The position numbers and the translations under genes were made by a program. A model generated the notes under the pieces. That model saw only the letters and a program-made list of their open reading frames with translations. It made no database searches and had not been told where the DNA came from. Positions 15,856 to 24,160 of a DNA stretch of 64,000 nt are shown here, in pieces. This DNA is from Leisingera sp. NJS204 (GTDB lineage: Bacteria; Pseudomonadota; Alphaproteobacteria; Rhodobacterales; Rhodobacteraceae), in the NCBI RefSeq assembly GCF_004123675.1, contig NZ_CP035417.1, positions 735,501 through 799,500 of the forward strand, read 5' to 3'. Numbering within the stretch: position 1 is the first letter of the stretch; every line of letters begins with the position of its first letter.

Positions 15856-17310
15856 ATGCGCTTTTTGCGTCAGAGTGTGACTGGGGTGTTCCTGGCGGCC
15901 TTAACGGCAGCGCTGCTGCTTTATGCCGGGCAGCTGGTTTTCAGTGCGATTGACGCACAGCTGAATGCGGAGAAAAAAACGCCGCCAGTGCGTGAGCGGG
16001 TGTTTGCGGTCAATGTGGTGACGGCGGATCTGCAGACCGTGGCGCCGGAGCTGACGGCCTTTGGCCGGGTGGAAAGCCGCCGCGCACTGGAGCTGCGCAC
16101 AGCGGTGGCGGGCCGGGTTGTGCACCTCTCTGAAGATTTCGAGGACGGCGGCGCGGTCCGCGCAGGTGAAGTGCTGGTGCAAATCGATCCGGCGGATGCG
16201 CAAGCCGCGCTGGACCGGGCCGAGGCCGACATGATGGATGCCCGCGCCGAGGAACGCGATGCCGGCCGGGCGCTGATCCTGGCACAGGACGAATTGCAGG
16301 CCACCCAGGACCAGGCGCAGCTGCGCGAACGGGCCTTTCAACGGCAAGTGGATTTGCAGCAGCGCGGTGTCGGCACCGCCGCAACGGTGGAAACGGCGGA
16401 GCTTGCAGCGGTGCAGGCACGCCAGGCGGTAATCTCGCGCCGCCAGGCCGTCAGCCAGGCAGAGGCGCGTGTGGATCAAGCAGCCACCCGCGTGGCCCGG
16501 GCGCAGCTCGCGCTGGACGAAGCGCAGCGCGAGCTGGACGATACAACGATCATGGCGGGTTTTGACGGGACTTTGCAGGCGGTTAACCTTGTGCAGGGGC
16601 GGCTGGTTTCGGCCAATGAAAAACTGGCGGATTTGGTTGATCCGGATCTGCTGGAGGCAGCGTTCCGGGTTTCCACTGCGCAATACGCCCGGCTGCTTGA
16701 TGCCGGGGGCGATCTGCTGCGCGCGCCGGTGCGGGTGTCGCTGGATGCCGCCGGCGCAGGGTTAAGTGCAGCCGGGCAGATTTCCCGCGCCAGCGGGGCT
16801 GCCGGTGACGGGCAGACCGGGCGCTTGGTTTATGCCCGGCTGCAGGCTGCGCCGGGGTTTGAACCTGGCGATTTTGTCACCGTAAAAGTGACCGAGCCTG
16901 AGGTCGCGGCGGTGGCCCGTGTTCCGGCCTCGGCGCTGGGCGCGGATGGCTCGGTCCTTGTGCTGGGGGCTGAGGACCGGCTGGAGTCATTGGCCGTCGA
17001 ACTGGTGCGCCGTCAGGGCGATGACGTGCTGATCCGCGGTTCAGGACTGGAAGGCCGCGAGATCGTGACCGGACGCACGCCGCTTTTGGGGGCTGGCATT
17101 AAAGTGCGCCCGCTGCGTCAGGGGGCCGGGGTGCAGGCGCTTCCGCAATTAATCGAGCTGACCGACGAACGCCGGGCCAGGCTTGTGGCGTTTGTCGAGG
17201 GCAGCAGCGTGATGCCTTCCGCAATGAAAGAACAGATGCTGCAGCAACTGGCCGAGGCCAGGGTGCCCGTCAGGCTGGTGACCCGGATTGAATCCCGGAT
17301 GGGGGGCTGA
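15856..17310 (+). CDS. RND efflux periplasmic adaptor (membrane fusion protein)
   Basis: 484 residues. One N-terminal membrane anchor (VFLAALTAALLLYAGQLVF), then a lipoyl/biotin-like half (RTAVAGRVVHLSEDFEDGG then AVRAGEVLVQIDP), a long alpha-helical hairpin rich in Ala/Gln/Arg (about residues 115-230), the second lipoyl half (MAGFDGTLQAVNLVQGRLVS) and a beta-barrel. An extra ~60-residue helical tail follows the usual end. ATG 15856 has the ribosome site AAGGGAGAG. Together with the pump 5 bases downstream it forms a two-part efflux system; no TolC-type channel is encoded here. Confidence 0.9.
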   Translation: MRFLRQSVTGVFLAALTAALLLYAGQLVFSAIDAQLNAEKKTPPVRERVFAVNVVTADLQTVAPELTAFGRVESRRALELRTAVAGRVVHLSEDFEDGGAVRAGEVLVQIDPADAQAALDRAEADMMDARAEERDAGRALILAQDELQATQDQAQLRERAFQRQVDLQQRGVGTAATVETAELAAVQARQAVISRRQAVSQAEARVDQAATRVARAQLALDEAQRELDDTTIMAGFDGTLQAVNLVQGRLVSANEKLADLVDPDLLEAAFRVSTAQYARLLDAGGDLLRAPVRVSLDAAGAGLSAAGQISRASGAAGDGQTGRLVYARLQAAPGFEPGDFVTVKVTEPEVAAVARVPASALGADGSVLVLGAEDRLESLAVELVRRQGDDVLIRGSGLEGREIVTGRTPLLGAGIKVRPLRQGAGVQALPQLIELTDERRARLVAFVEGSSVMPSAMKEQMLQQLAEARVPVRLVTRIESRMGG

Positions 17311-17315
17311 GGGTC

Positions 17316-20300
17316 ATGGTCCGCAAGCTCCCCCGGCCGGCCCGCGGGCTGTTCAGTTACTTCACCCGCCACCGCACCGCCGCAAACCTGCTGCTGGTGA
17401 TCATGCTGGTGCTGGGCGCCGCAGCGATGCCCAACATGCGGACGCAGTTCTTCCCGGATGTGATTGTCGAACGCGTCACCGTCACCGTCGAATGGGAAGG
17501 CGCCGGCCCCGAGGACGTGGACAGCGCCATCGTGCAGATTCTGGAACCGGCACTGCTGGCCGTGGACGGGGTGGAGGAGACATCCTCCAGCTCGCGCGAA
17601 GGGCGGGCAACGCTGACGCTGGAGTTTGAGCCTGGCACGGACATGGGGCAGGCCACCGACGATGTGCAGGCCGCGGTCGACGGCATTACCACCCTGCCGG
17701 AAGAGGCGGAGGAGCCGGAAGTGCGCCGTGGCGCCTGGCGCGACCGGGTGACCGATGTGGTGATATCCGGGCCTGTGGCCGCCGGCCAGCTGGGTCTGTT
17801 TGCGGATGAGCTGGTGACCCGCCTGTTTGAGGCCGGCGTCACCCGCACCACCATCCGCGGCGTGGCTGCACCCGAGACTATCGTCGAGGTGCCCACCGCC
17901 AAGCTGATGACCCATGACATCACCATGCGCGAAGTCGCCGAGGCCATAGCGGCAGAGGTTGATGCAGATCCGGCAGGTGATGTCAGCGGCGCCAACGCGC
18001 GGGTGCGCACCGGCAGCGAGAAACGCAAACCCGACGAGCTGGAAGCCATTGTCCTGCGCACCAATGCCGATGGCTCGGTGCTGACCATTGCCGACGTGGC
18101 ACAGGTGCGGGTCGAGGGTGTGGACCGCAACCGCTCGTATTTTGTGGACGGCAACCCGGCAATGTCGATCCGGGTGGACCGCTCGGACCAGGGCAATGCC
18201 ATCCGCTTGCAGGGCCAGGTGCAGGAGGTGGTGGCCGAAATGCAGGCCAGCCTGCCGCAGGGCGTGACGGCGCAGCTGATCCGCACCCGCGCGGGCCGCA
18301 TCACCGACCGTCTGGATATTCTGATCGACAATGGCCTGATGGGGCTTGCCCTGGTGCTGTGCCTGTTGTTCCTGTTCCTCAACACCCGCATTGCCTTCTG
18401 GGTGGCCATGGGCATCCCCGCCTCGATGTTTGCCGCCGTGGCGCTGATGTATGCTGCCGGTATCACCATCAATATGGTCAGCCTGTTCGGTCTGATCATC
18501 ACCCTGGGGATCGTGGTGGACGATGCAATCGTGGTGGGTGAACACGCCGATTTCCGTGTGCGGCGGCTGGGGGAAAACCCGGTGCAGGCCGCCGAAAATG
18601 CGGCCCGGCGGATGGCGATGCCGGTTTTTGCGGCAACGCTGACCACTATCATCGCCTTCTTTGGCCTGACCTTGGTAGGCGGGCGCTTTGGCGAGCTGAT
18701 CCGCGATATTCCTTTCACCGTGATCGCGGTGCTGGCGGCCTCGCTGGTGGAATGTTTTCTGATCCTGCCCAACCACTTGGCCCATGCCCTGACCCATGCC
18801 CAGGCGCGGCATTGGTATGACTGGCCGAACCGGATGGTGAACCGCGGCTTCCGCTGGCTGCGCGACAATGCATTCCGCCCGTTCATGGGGCTTGTGGTTC
18901 AGGCCCGCTATGCGGTGCTGGCCGGGGCGCTGGTGGTTCTGGCCGGCCAGGCGGCGCTGTTCATCAACGGCGACGTCAAATGGCGCTTTTTCAACGCGCC
19001 TGAACGCGGCTCCGTGACCGGCAATTTCGCCATGGTTGAGGGCGCCAGCCGCAGTGATACCCTGGCGATGATGCAGGAAGTGCAGCGAACCACCGAGGCA
19101 CTGGGCGCGGAATATGCCGCCCGCTATGGCCGCAACCCGCTGGATTTTGTCATAGCCGAGGTGGGCGGCAATGCGGGCCGCGGCCTTGGCGGGGTTGAGG
19201 CCAAGGACACAGATCTGCTGGGCGGTATCGCGATTGAATTGATCGATGCCGACCTGCGCCCTTACTCCAGCTTTGCCTTTGTCGCCGAGCTGCAGGAACG
19301 GGTGGCGCGGCATCCGCTGGTCGAGACGGTCTCTTTCCGCGGCTGGCGGTCTGGTCCGGGCGGCGACGCGCTGGACGTGCAATTTTCCGGGCCCGGCGTG
19401 CAAGTGCTGAAGGATGCCGCGGAAGACCTGAAGACCGCGCTGCTGCGGTTTCCTGAGGTTTCAGCCGTCGAGGACAATCTGGCCTACGACAAAGAGGAGG
19501 TGATCCTCGACCTCACCCCGCAAGGCCAGGCGTTGAATTTCACCATTGGCAGCCTGGGACAGGCGTTGCGGGCGCGGCTGAATGGTATTGAGGCCGCGAC
19601 ATACCCGGATGGGCCGCGCAGCGCCAAGATCCGGGTGGAGCTGCCTGAAAATGAGCTGACTGCCGATTTTCTGGAGCGCACGCTGATGCGGGCGCCAAGC
19701 GGGATCTACGTTCCGCTGGCCGATATTGTCTCGGTCACCCAGCGCACCGGGTTCTCCACCGTGCGGCGGGAAAACGGTATCCGGGTGATCAGTGTCTCGG
19801 GCGACATCTCAGAGGACGACCCCGCCCGGGCTGAAGCCGTGATGCAAGCGTTGCAGCAGGAAATCCTGCCGAAGATCGCCAGCGAGCGGCAGGTGGAATG
19901 GACCCTGTCGGGCCTCGCCGAGCAGGAGCAAACCTTCCTGCAGGAGGCAGGCACCGGGCTGATCCTGTGCCTCACCGGCATTTACCTGGTGCTGTCCTGG
20001 ATCTTTGCCAGCTGGACACGGCCGCTGGTGGTGATGGCGATCATTCCCTTTGGCCTGGTTGGTACGATTTGGGGCCACTACATGTGGGAGGTGCCGCTGA
20101 GCATGTTCACCGTGGTGGGGCTGCTGGGAATGACCGGGATCATTATCAATGATTCGATCGTGCTGGTGACGACCATCGACCAATATGCGCAGGACCGCGG
20201 TTTGGTGCCGTCGATCATCGATGCGGCGGCTGACCGGCTGCGGCCGGTGATGCTGACCACTATGACAACTGTTCTGGGGCTGGCGCCCCTGCTGTTTGAG

Positions 20301-20711
20301 CGCTCGCAGCAGGCTCAGTTCCTGAAGCCGACGGTGATCACATTGGTCTATGGCCTTGGCTTTGGCATGTTCCTGGTCCTGCTGGTGGTGCCTGCACTGG
20401 TCGCCATGCAGCGGGACCTTTCACGCCCGATGACCTCGCTGCGCCGGGCGTTGCGGCGCGGTGCAGGGGGGCTGCGCTGGCTGGTGCTGGGCACCGCGCT
20501 GGCACAGCTTGGCTGGCTGGTGCTGACGCTGGGCTGGGCCATGGCCACCGGCGTGCTGCATCCGGCACTGCGGGCGTTTCCTGCGCTGGCAGCAATGGAG
20601 CCGGTGCGCGCCGGACTGCTGGCCTGCATTGCGGGGGCGCTGGTTCTGGCGCTGCTGGCCTATCTGGCCGGAGGCATTGCCTACCGGTTCAGTGCCCGCC
20701 AGCGGGTCTGA
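17316..20711 (+). CDS. RND-family efflux permease (AcrB/HAE1-like)
   Basis: 1131 residues, twelve membrane segments in two halves, large periplasmic loops. The N-terminal segment (NLLLVIMLVLGAAAMPNMRT), PDVIVERVTVTVEWEGAGPE, and the proton-relay region in segment 4 (LGIVVDDAIVVGEH) are typical. The repeat half carries GMTGIIINDSIVLVTTIDQY. Proton-driven export of drugs, metabolites or lipids; substrate unknown. The C-terminus bears two extra hydrophobic segments (about residues 1055-1125) beyond the usual end. Its 3' end overlaps the convergent NUDIX gene by 31 bases. Confidence 0.94.
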   Translation: MVRKLPRPARGLFSYFTRHRTAANLLLVIMLVLGAAAMPNMRTQFFPDVIVERVTVTVEWEGAGPEDVDSAIVQILEPALLAVDGVEETSSSSREGRATLTLEFEPGTDMGQATDDVQAAVDGITTLPEEAEEPEVRRGAWRDRVTDVVISGPVAAGQLGLFADELVTRLFEAGVTRTTIRGVAAPETIVEVPTAKLMTHDITMREVAEAIAAEVDADPAGDVSGANARVRTGSEKRKPDELEAIVLRTNADGSVLTIADVAQVRVEGVDRNRSYFVDGNPAMSIRVDRSDQGNAIRLQGQVQEVVAEMQASLPQGVTAQLIRTRAGRITDRLDILIDNGLMGLALVLCLLFLFLNTRIAFWVAMGIPASMFAAVALMYAAGITINMVSLFGLIITLGIVVDDAIVVGEHADFRVRRLGENPVQAAENAARRMAMPVFAATLTTIIAFFGLTLVGGRFGELIRDIPFTVIAVLAASLVECFLILPNHLAHALTHAQARHWYDWPNRMVNRGFRWLRDNAFRPFMGLVVQARYAVLAGALVVLAGQAALFINGDVKWRFFNAPERGSVTGNFAMVEGASRSDTLAMMQEVQRTTEALGAEYAARYGRNPLDFVIAEVGGNAGRGLGGVEAKDTDLLGGIAIELIDADLRPYSSFAFVAELQERVARHPLVETVSFRGWRSGPGGDALDVQFSGPGVQVLKDAAEDLKTALLRFPEVSAVEDNLAYDKEEVILDLTPQGQALNFTIGSLGQALRARLNGIEAATYPDGPRSAKIRVELPENELTADFLERTLMRAPSGIYVPLADIVSVTQRTGFSTVRRENGIRVISVSGDISEDDPARAEAVMQALQQEILPKIASERQVEWTLSGLAEQEQTFLQEAGTGLILCLTGIYLVLSWIFASWTRPLVVMAIIPFGLVGTIWGHYMWEVPLSMFTVVGLLGMTGIIINDSIVLVTTIDQYAQDRGLVPSIIDAAADRLRPVMLTTMTTVLGLAPLLFERSQQAQFLKPTVITLVYGLGFGMFLVLLVVPALVAMQRDLSRPMTSLRRALRRGAGGLRWLVLGTALAQLGWLVLTLGWAMATGVLHPALRAFPALAAMEPVRAGLLACIAGALVLALLAYLAGGIAYRFSARQRV

Positions 20712-21142
20712 GCCAGCCGGGCCACATCCGCCACCTGTTCCAGCAATTGCAGGCCGCGGCTTTCGATCTCAGCAATCGGGATCCATTCGGCCTTTTCAGC
20801 ATCATCATCCGGCACCGGCTCGCCGCTGATATAGCCGCACAGGACCACGGTAAGCAGATACTGGCGCTGTGCCGTGCCTGCCGCATCGCGGGAAATCACA
20901 TCCACATTGGTGAGGTATTCCAGCGGCTTGGCAATAACTCCGGTTTCCTCCTGCAACTCGCGCGCGGCGGCCTGCAGGGCGGTCTCTCCCATCTCGACAT
21001 GGCCGCCGGGAAACCCCCACCAGCCCGCATTCGGGTCCTTGCCGCGCTGCACCAGGATGACCTGGTCCCGCCCGTCGAAATGGCGGCAGACCACGGCAAT
21101 GGTGCCCAGGACCGGACGCAGAGGGCTGCTGGCGGTGCTCAT
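20681..21142 (-). CDS. NUDIX hydrolase
   Basis: 153 residues with a complete Nudix box: GHVEMGETALQAAARE then LQEETGV, matching Gx5Ex7REUxEExGU. Preceded by LVQRGKDPNAGWWGFPG. Such proteins hydrolyse nucleoside diphosphates linked to another group; members with the WWGFPGG form are often annotated as ADP-ribose or (d)NTP pyrophosphatases, but the exact substrate is open. The start overlaps the stop of the upstream DsbD-like gene (ATGA), so the two are co-translated. Confidence 0.9.
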   Translation of the reverse strand: MSTASSPLRPVLGTIAVVCRHFDGRDQVILVQRGKDPNAGWWGFPGGHVEMGETALQAAARELQEETGVIAKPLEYLTNVDVISRDAAGTAQRQYLLTVVLCGYISGEPVPDDDAEKAEWIPIAEIESRGLQLLEQVADVARLAQTRWRALNR

Positions 21143-21960
21143 CCGGCGCTGCAGCCCTGGATGTCCACCGCGTGGTTCTGCCCCAGCACCGTGATCCGCA
21201 ATTGCGAGCGGTCAATGGCATAGGCGTTGCCGTCAGCTGGCAGGAATTCAGTCTCAGCCACCAGCAAACCGCCCTCGCGGCGGGTGGTTGTCTCGCCGGC
21301 GTAGAGTTTTGGATTGCCGGGCTCGATCACCGCAACCTCTTCGCCGCCGGCGGACGGCATCGAGATGCGGGCGGTGACTTTCATCCCGTATTCAGACGGG
21401 CGCAGGCTGCAGGCGGCATGGCGCACACCGGCTTCTTTGGCCGACCAGGGGCGGCTGGCCATCGCAGCGGCAATTGCCGGGTTACGGCCTGCGGCACTGC
21501 CCAGCTGCTGGTCAAAGCTCAGCTCGGCCGGCACGCAGACATCCTTGCAGACACCCAGCTGCATCCGGCCTTTCAGGCGTACCGGCTTGCCGGGCTTCTC
21601 CGGGGTGATCTCCACCGGCAGCACCAGCTGATCGTGATAGCCGATGGTGCGGTAGCCGGAGGTTTCAAAAATCTCGGGTGCGGGCCAGGTGATCGACAGC
21701 CCGCCCACATTGCGCGCACCGCGCCACGAAAAACTGGGCGGAATGCCGGCGTCGCCGGGCGCGCGCCAATAGGTCTTCCAACCCGGCTGCAGCTTGATCC
21801 GCAGCGCCCCCATATAGGTGCCGCGCGGGGTGATGCCGCCGTCAAGCACCTCAATCTGCACAATCCCGTTGTCAGCGGCGCCAGCAAAGACCGGGGCGCC
21901 CGCTGTCACGGCAAGCAAGGCCGCCAGGGCGGCAGCGTGTCTGTTTTGCATCGGTTTCAT
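21139..21960 (-). CDS. DsbD N-terminal-domain (DsbC-like) periplasmic protein
   Basis: About 273 residues with a signal peptide (RHAAALAALLAVTAGAPVFA). The mature protein matches the periplasmic DsbD-alpha-like domain: IKLQPGWKTYWRAPGDAG, FSWRGARNVGGLSITWPAPE, GYHDQLVLPVEITPEKPGKP, and a Cys pair GVCKDVCVPAEL. It lacks the membrane and thioredoxin domains of full DsbD, so it would be a stand-alone electron acceptor or thiol-disulfide partner. The start could be ATG 21960 or 21951. Coupled to the NUDIX gene. Confidence 0.85.
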   Translation of the reverse strand: MKPMQNRHAAALAALLAVTAGAPVFAGAADNGIVQIEVLDGGITPRGTYMGALRIKLQPGWKTYWRAPGDAGIPPSFSWRGARNVGGLSITWPAPEIFETSGYRTIGYHDQLVLPVEITPEKPGKPVRLKGRMQLGVCKDVCVPAELSFDQQLGSAAGRNPAIAAAMASRPWSAKEAGVRHAACSLRPSEYGMKVTARISMPSAGGEEVAVIEPGNPKLYAGETTTRREGGLLVAETEFLPADGNAYAIDRSQLRITVLGQNHAVDIQGCSAG

Positions 21961-22140
21961 GCCTTGATACATGCGCTTGGCGGCAGGGTTTGCCAAGTCA
22001 CGTTCGGGTCATTGTCTTGGAGTAAGGGCAGGTTTGCGGCAATTTTGCCGGAGGCTTCACCGGACATGGCCTTTGCACCTCTTGCGTGACAGGCAGGGGG
22101 ACGTCATGGTGGAGGCAGGCAGCAGGAAAGATGGAATTTC

Positions 22141-22698
22141 ATGGATCTGACTGGCAAGCTCTTGATTGCAATGCCCGGAATCGGCGACCCAAGGTTTGAG
22201 CATTCGGTGGTTTTCCTGTGCTCCTACGGCGAGGAAGGGGCGATGGGTCTCATCGTCAACAAGCGCGCGGAAGGGGTGGCGCTGGGGGATCTTCTGGAGC
22301 AGCTGGACCTGGGCGAAGACGGCAGCGCGGCCGCGGCACTGCCGGTGCGGTTCGGCGGCCCGGTGGAGACCCAGCGCGGTTTTGTGCTGCACACACCGGA
22401 TTACGAATCGGACGTGAGCTCCCTGAAAGTGCCGGGCGGGTTCTCGATGACCGCGACGCTGGATATTCTGGAAGACATCGCATTGGGGCAGGGTCCGCAA
22501 CAACTGCTGGTGCTGCTGGGCTATGCGGGCTGGGGGCCGGGGCAGCTGGAATCCGAGATTGCCATGAACGGCTGGCTGACGGCCGACGCCAGCCCGGATC
22601 TTGTTTTCAGCCTGGCGGACGACAGCAAATGGGAAGCATCGCTGAAAACCCTTGGCGTCGATCCGCTGACACTGTCAGCCAGCGCAGGCCACGCCTGA
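22141..22698 (+). CDS. YqgE/AlgH family protein
   Basis: 185 residues with the family pattern: GKLLIAMPGIGDPRFEHSVV, GAMGLIVNKRAEGVALGDLL, FGGPVETQRGFVLHTPDYES and LLGYAGWGPGQLESEIAMNG. Widely conserved in proteobacteria, biochemical function unsettled; AlgH was named for an effect on alginate in Pseudomonas. Divergent from the DsbD-like gene. ATG 22141 with AGGAAAGA upstream. Confidence 0.93.
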   Translation: MDLTGKLLIAMPGIGDPRFEHSVVFLCSYGEEGAMGLIVNKRAEGVALGDLLEQLDLGEDGSAAAALPVRFGGPVETQRGFVLHTPDYESDVSSLKVPGGFSMTATLDILEDIALGQGPQQLLVLLGYAGWGPGQLESEIAMNGWLTADASPDLVFSLADDSKWEASLKTLGVDPLTLSASAGHA

Positions 22699-22733
22699 GC
22701 GGCAGATAAGATGCACTGCGCCGTCTCAACCGG

Positions 22734-22811
22734 GTGCTCCCGCCCTTTGTTCCATTCATCATAGATGACCGGAAAAAGGTTGGGCGTGGCGCCGCGCAAG
22801 CACGGCGCGCC
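22734..22811 (+). repeat. Dispersed repeat family A, copy 1 (degenerate)
   Basis: Carries in order GTGCTCCCGCCC, a short palindrome TTCATCATAGATGA, and GTTGGGCGTGGCGCCGCGC, the same three blocks as the other copies at 22961, 33784, 41162 and 54497. It faces copy 2, so the two form a large inverted arrangement in the yqgE-sua5 gap. Confidence 0.55.
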
Positions 22812-22960
22812 TCCCGCTGAGGCGGGGCCCGTCCCGGATTTCCTGCCGGGGCTGGTTTCCAGGCCGGAAGGGCGGAGGCTTTCATCAATTGGAAACGCTG
22901 CAGTGGCGGTGGTTGTGCTTCCTTGGCGGAAGTAAATCAGCGGCTTGGGTGCATGGCTGG

Positions 22961-23040
22961 GCCGCGCCGCGCTTGCGCGGCGCCATGCCCAACGGTTTGG
23001 CACCCATCTTTGATGGGTTTCAAACGGGCGGGAGTGTTCT
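22961..23040 (-). repeat. Dispersed repeat family A, copy 2 (reverse orientation)
   Basis: Read on the minus strand it contains ACTCCCGCCCG, the palindrome CCCATCAAAGATGGG, CCGTTGGGCATGGCGCCGCG and a GC hairpin. Inverted relative to copy 1. The 369-base gap 22699-23067 holds both copies and no convincing gene. Confidence 0.6.
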
Positions 23041-23067
23041 GCCCTGTGGGTCAGGTGCTGGGACGGC

Positions 23068-24018
23068 TCAATCCCTTGGCGCGGCGGCGCGGCGGAGACG
23101 GTCGTTGATGGCTTCACCCAACCCGTGATCCGGAACCGGCGCCACCGCGATGGGTTTGCCAAGGGAGTCCAGACGGTGCAGATGGCCAAAGAGATTGGCG
23201 GCGGCCTCAGCCAGATCCCGGCTTTCAGAAAGGTTCAGGTCGCACACCCCCGGTCCGAAGCCGAGAAAAAGCCCGCCTTCGTCTGGCGCGCTGGCGTTCA
23301 GCCGGACAGGCGCGCCGGGGGCGTAATGCGACAGCAACTGGCCGGGGGCGGTCAGCGGGTCGTTCACATCGCGTACCGCCAGTTTGCGGCCTAGCACCGC
23401 TTCGATCTCTTCTGCTGCCAGCCCGCCGGGACGCAGCAGCATCGGCGCGGGGCCTGCAAGTCCGGCAATGGTCGACTCCAGCCCGACACGGCAAGCGCCA
23501 TCATCAAGGATCGCGGCAATGCGCCCGTCCAGGCCTGCCTGCACATGGGCCGCCGTGGTGGGGCTGATCTTGCCGGACGGGTTGGCGGATGGGGCGGCAA
23601 CCGGGCCGTCCAATGCCTGCAGCAAGGCCTGGCCAGCAGGGTGGGCCGGAACGCGCACCCCCAAAGTTTCCAGCCCGGCAGTGACCAGCGGCGAAATCCC
23701 GTGGCCAGCACGCAGCGGCAGCACCAGGGTCAGCGGGCCAGGCCAGAAAGCCTGGGCCAGCTGCTCTGCCGCCTCATTCCACTGAACGTAGCGCTGCGCC
23801 GCCTCGGCCGAATGCACATGCGCGATCAATGGGTTGAAGGAGGGCCGCCCCTTGGCCTCATAGATTGCGGCCACAGCCTCGCCCTTCCGGGCATCGGCGC
23901 CGAGACCATAGACTGTTTCGGTGGGAAAGGAGACAAGTTTGCCCTCCCGAAGCAGTTGGGCGGCCCGGGCAATACCGGTTGCCGTGGCGGCAAGGATTTC
24001 TGTGCTTTGCAGGGGCAT
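23068..24018 (-). CDS. Threonylcarbamoyl-AMP synthase (Sua5/YciO/YrdC family)
   Basis: 316 residues: an N-terminal YrdC domain (GKLVSFPTETVYGLGADARK, EAKGRPSFNPLIAHV, FWPGPLTLVLP, GPVAAPSANPSGKISPT, GLESTIAGL) plus the C-terminal Sua5 domain (LSHYAPGAPVRL ... DLAEAAANLFGHLHRLD). Makes threonylcarbamoyl-AMP from threonine, bicarbonate and ATP for t6A37 in tRNAs. The long two-domain Sua5 form, not the short TsaC. Start ATG 24018 is preferred over upstream in-frame readings, which leave the conserved N-terminus. Confidence 0.92.
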   Translation of the reverse strand: MPLQSTEILAATATGIARAAQLLREGKLVSFPTETVYGLGADARKGEAVAAIYEAKGRPSFNPLIAHVHSAEAAQRYVQWNEAAEQLAQAFWPGPLTLVLPLRAGHGISPLVTAGLETLGVRVPAHPAGQALLQALDGPVAAPSANPSGKISPTTAAHVQAGLDGRIAAILDDGACRVGLESTIAGLAGPAPMLLRPGGLAAEEIEAVLGRKLAVRDVNDPLTAPGQLLSHYAPGAPVRLNASAPDEGGLFLGFGPGVCDLNLSESRDLAEAAANLFGHLHRLDSLGKPIAVAPVPDHGLGEAINDRLRRAAAPRD

Positions 24019-24160
24019 TCCGGGTGACGCGGCGTTTTGGTTGATTGAAATGAGCGTCCGATTAGGTAATCGGTCAAGCCAATAACCATAATAGGCCCGT
24101 GCCGGGAAGCCAAGGCTGCCCGTGCCAGGACGCCCCTTAAATGACCGCCAGAGGACGCCC

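Noticed and set aside
17118-19403. 761-codon open frame on the minus strand opposite the RND pump gene
   Set aside because: Antisense shadow of a high-GC gene; sequence is His/Arg/Gln-rich without any domain, and the plus-strand RND protein is unmistakable.
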